From assembly GCA_031556255.1 (NCBI GenBank), contig JAVBTI010000141.1, positions 1 to 5,523 on the forward strand: a stretch of DNA of 5,523 nucleotides. The letters are read 5' to 3'. Positions 5,366-5,523 of this stretch are shown piece after piece. Numbering within the stretch: the stretch's first letter is position 1; each line of letters opens with the position of its first letter. The position numbers and the translations under genes are program-made. The stretch is from JAIRQX01 sp031556255 (lineage in GTDB: Bacteria; Chrysiogenota; Deferribacteres; Deferribacterales; JAISNW01). The notes below the pieces were generated by a model. That model saw nothing but the letters and a program-made list of their open reading frames with translations. It searched no databases and was not told the origin of the DNA.

Positions 5366-5386
5366 TTTTTATTGCATAAGTGCTTA
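5359..5386. promoter_or_regulatory. Inverted repeat, candidate operator over the -35 box
   Basis: TAAACACTT (5359-5367) and AAGTGCTTA (5378-5386) are inverted half-sites with one mismatch and a 10-bp spacer. They flank the -35 hexamer of the downstream lipoprotein promoter, a usual repressor position. The regulator is unknown. Confidence 0.35.
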
Positions 5387-5400
5387 ACAAATGTTACATT
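5372..5400 (+). promoter_or_regulatory. Sigma-70-like promoter of the lipoprotein gene
   Basis: TTGCAT (5372-5377) and TACATT (5395-5400) are 17 nt apart, and TG at 5392-5393 gives an extended -10. It lies 36 nt before the ATG at 5437, an ordinary leader length. Confidence 0.5.
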
Positions 5401-5436
5401 AACACCACACTGAAGTTCTTTTTTTAGGAGTGTTTT

Positions 5437-5523
5437 ATGATGAATACTCTTTCCGGTCTTTTTTCAAAGAAGTTTCTTTTATCCATGTTATTTTTATGCG
5501 CGGCGCTTTTCGCGGCGGGATGC
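5437..5523 (+). CDS. Lipoprotein, 5' end only
   Basis: The first 29 codons of a gene that runs off the right edge. The peptide has a basic start (Lys11, Lys12), a hydrophobic core and a lipobox AAGC with Cys29 as the last codon seen, so it is a lipidated exported protein. AGGAG (5426-5430) lies 6 nt before ATG 5437; the next codon is also ATG, and 5437 has the better spacing. The function cannot be inferred, because the mature protein is outside the window. If the neighbouring tRNA fragment is an island end, this gene belongs to the flanking chromosome. Confidence 0.75.
   Translation, partial: MMNTLSGLFSKKFLLSMLFLCAALFAAGC

Noticed and set aside
1..5523. CRISPR array, insertion sequence or phage genes
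   Set aside because: I found no regularly spaced repeats, no transposase or integrase coding frame, and no terminal inverted repeats with target duplications in the window.

Overview
The window comes from an anaerobic, diderm-type bacterium. The evidence is a Tat-exported flavoprotein reductase, a c-type multihaem cytochrome that looks like a lipoprotein, a second lipoprotein signal peptide, and a tRNA remnant with no encoded CCA. Base composition is moderate, with AT-rich gaps between genes. I cannot fix the taxon from sequence alone. Secreted FAD-reductase plus small cytochrome pairs of this kind are known from gut and sediment anaerobes (for example Eggerthellaceae, Sporomusa-like Negativicutes, Synergistota), and the lipoproteins favour a diderm.

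Layout. Positions 1-2387 (minus strand) hold a two-gene operon: a MocR/GntR-type regulator (981-2387) followed, with a 23-nt overlap, by an MFS transporter (1-1003, C-terminus off the left edge). A 139-nt control region (2388-2526) carries divergent promoters and three copies of a TGGCATG repeat. Rightward lie a Tat-secreted flavoprotein reductase (2527-4296) and, 17 nt later, a small multihaem cytochrome c (4314-4751). Two perfect inverted repeats follow (4759-4780 and 4791-4822).

The right-hand end is a junction. A response-regulator receiver gene on the minus strand is broken (4821-5039: good SD, in-frame stop at codon 26, truncated at codon 72). It is followed by palindromic AT-rich DNA and by a 54-bp fragment (5148-5201) that is the 3' half of a tRNA-Leu(UAA), running from the anticodon stem to the discriminator base. 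Such fragments are typical att sites left by tRNA-targeting integrases. The orientation predicts that the island lies to the left, so it would include the reductase module, and that the DNA beyond 5201 is older chromosome. Beyond it are a possible 46-codon minus-strand ORF (5225-5365), a good promoter with an inverted repeat, and the first 29 codons of a lipoprotein (5437-5523).

How it may work (inference). The regulator senses a small molecule and controls both arms. The MFS protein moves the substrate or product. The exported flavoprotein reduces an organic electron acceptor outside the cytoplasmic membrane, using electrons passed by the anchored cytochrome. The two most unusual points are in the proteins. 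The regulator has lost the PLP-site residues of its aminotransferase-like domain (Lys to Ala at 311, Asp to Asn at 279, Tyr to Gln at 281, Arg to Gln at 318). The flavoprotein lacks the Arg and His residues expected of a fumarate reductase, which leaves its substrate unknown.
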